Origin: Polynucleobacter sp. Adler-ghost
Lineage (GTDB): Bacteria; Pseudomonadota; Gammaproteobacteria; Burkholderiales; Burkholderiaceae
Assembly: GCF_018688495.1 (NCBI RefSeq)
Contig: NZ_CP061320.1
Coordinates: 1,336,586 to 1,400,585, forward strand
DNA: 64,000 nt
Direction of reading: 5' to 3'
Shown: positions 63,883 to 64,000 of the stretch, piece by piece
Layout: the number at the start of each line of letters is the position of its first letter
Numbering within the stretch: the stretch's first letter is position 1
Notes under the pieces: generated by a model
The model's database searches: none
Told to the model about the DNA's origin: nothing
What the model saw: only the letters and a program-made list of their open reading frames with translations
Translations under genes and position numbers: made by a program

Positions 63883-64000
63883 ATGCTAAGTCGTACCGCT
63901 GATTGCCTTTACTGGATGGCTCGCTACACAGAACGCGCAGAAAATACTGCTCGAATGTTAGATGTCAATCACCAAACCTCCCTCCTCCCACAGCCTGCAG
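63883..64000 (+). CDS. Alpha-E domain protein (partial, runs off the window)
   Basis: The open frame starts [20 protein letters not shown] and continues [18 protein letters not shown] to the edge. [20 protein letters not shown] is the N-terminal signature of alpha-E proteins, which pair with the circularly permuted ATP-grasp gene just upstream. Only about 39 codons are visible. Confidence 0.88.
   Translation, partial: MLSRTADCLYWMARYTERAENTARMLDVNHQTSLLPQPA

Overview
The window carries a nearly complete photosynthesis gene cluster of an aerobic anoxygenic phototrophic betaproteobacterium. Gene content and the smpB/ratA-rnfH-guaB-guaA flank suggest a freshwater Burkholderiaceae member of the Polynucleobacter type; this placement is inferred from content and style and was not tested by a search. 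The only ring-E cyclase seen is the O2-dependent AcsF (no bchE). The carotenoid set crtEBIFCDA predicts the spheroidene/spheroidenone route. No puc (LH2) genes are visible.

Layout. (1) 1-7.65 kb, minus strand: bchG, a PucC-like MFS gene, bchP, tspO, hemA, dxs and a partial bciB. (2) 7.7-23 kb, minus: bchFNBHLM, lhaA, puhABC, a 118-aa gene, acsF, puhE, ispH, packed with 1-11 bp gaps or overlaps. (3) 23.2-28.6 kb, plus: the B12-type regulator aerR/ppaA, the repressor ppsR, crtA, crtD, crtC. (4) 28.6-42.1 kb, minus: a superoperon crtE-crtF-bchC-bchX-bchY-bchZ-pufB-(73-aa gene)-pufA-pufL-pufM-pufC-crtI-crtB. (5) 42.2-46.1 kb: bchO (plus) converging on bchI-bchD (minus). (6) 46.3-64 kb: an MsbA-type ABC exporter, a BLUF photoreceptor, a SOUL protein, ldcA, tadA, queD, queE, two paralogous lipoprotein-like genes, a B12/radical-SAM plus DUF455 pair, an FMN glutamate-synthase-like gene, guaA, guaB, rnfH, ratA, smpB, and a circularly permuted ATP-grasp gene followed by a partial alpha-E gene.

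The genes form a full route from glutamyl-tRNA (hemA) through Mg-chelatase, methyltransferase, cyclase, DPOR, COR and phytylation to bacteriochlorophyll a. Isoprenoid supply (dxs, ispH), carotenoids, the RC-LH1 core and its assembly factors sit in the same block. Regulation can be read from the DNA: TGT-N12-ACA dyads (PpsR/CrtJ type) or one-base variants lie at bchF, aerR, bchC, crtE/bchO and bchG. bchF and bchC share a further motif, GGGWAARTAC, exactly 14 bp upstream of a -10-like hexamer.

The most unusual item is a 73-codon single-TM gene with a strong Shine-Dalgarno sequence inserted between pufB and pufA, which are normally adjacent. The pufB and pufA genes themselves are short and were read directly from the sequence. 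There is no gene-free stretch longer than 300 bp, and I saw no tRNA, rRNA, CRISPR array or insertion sequence.
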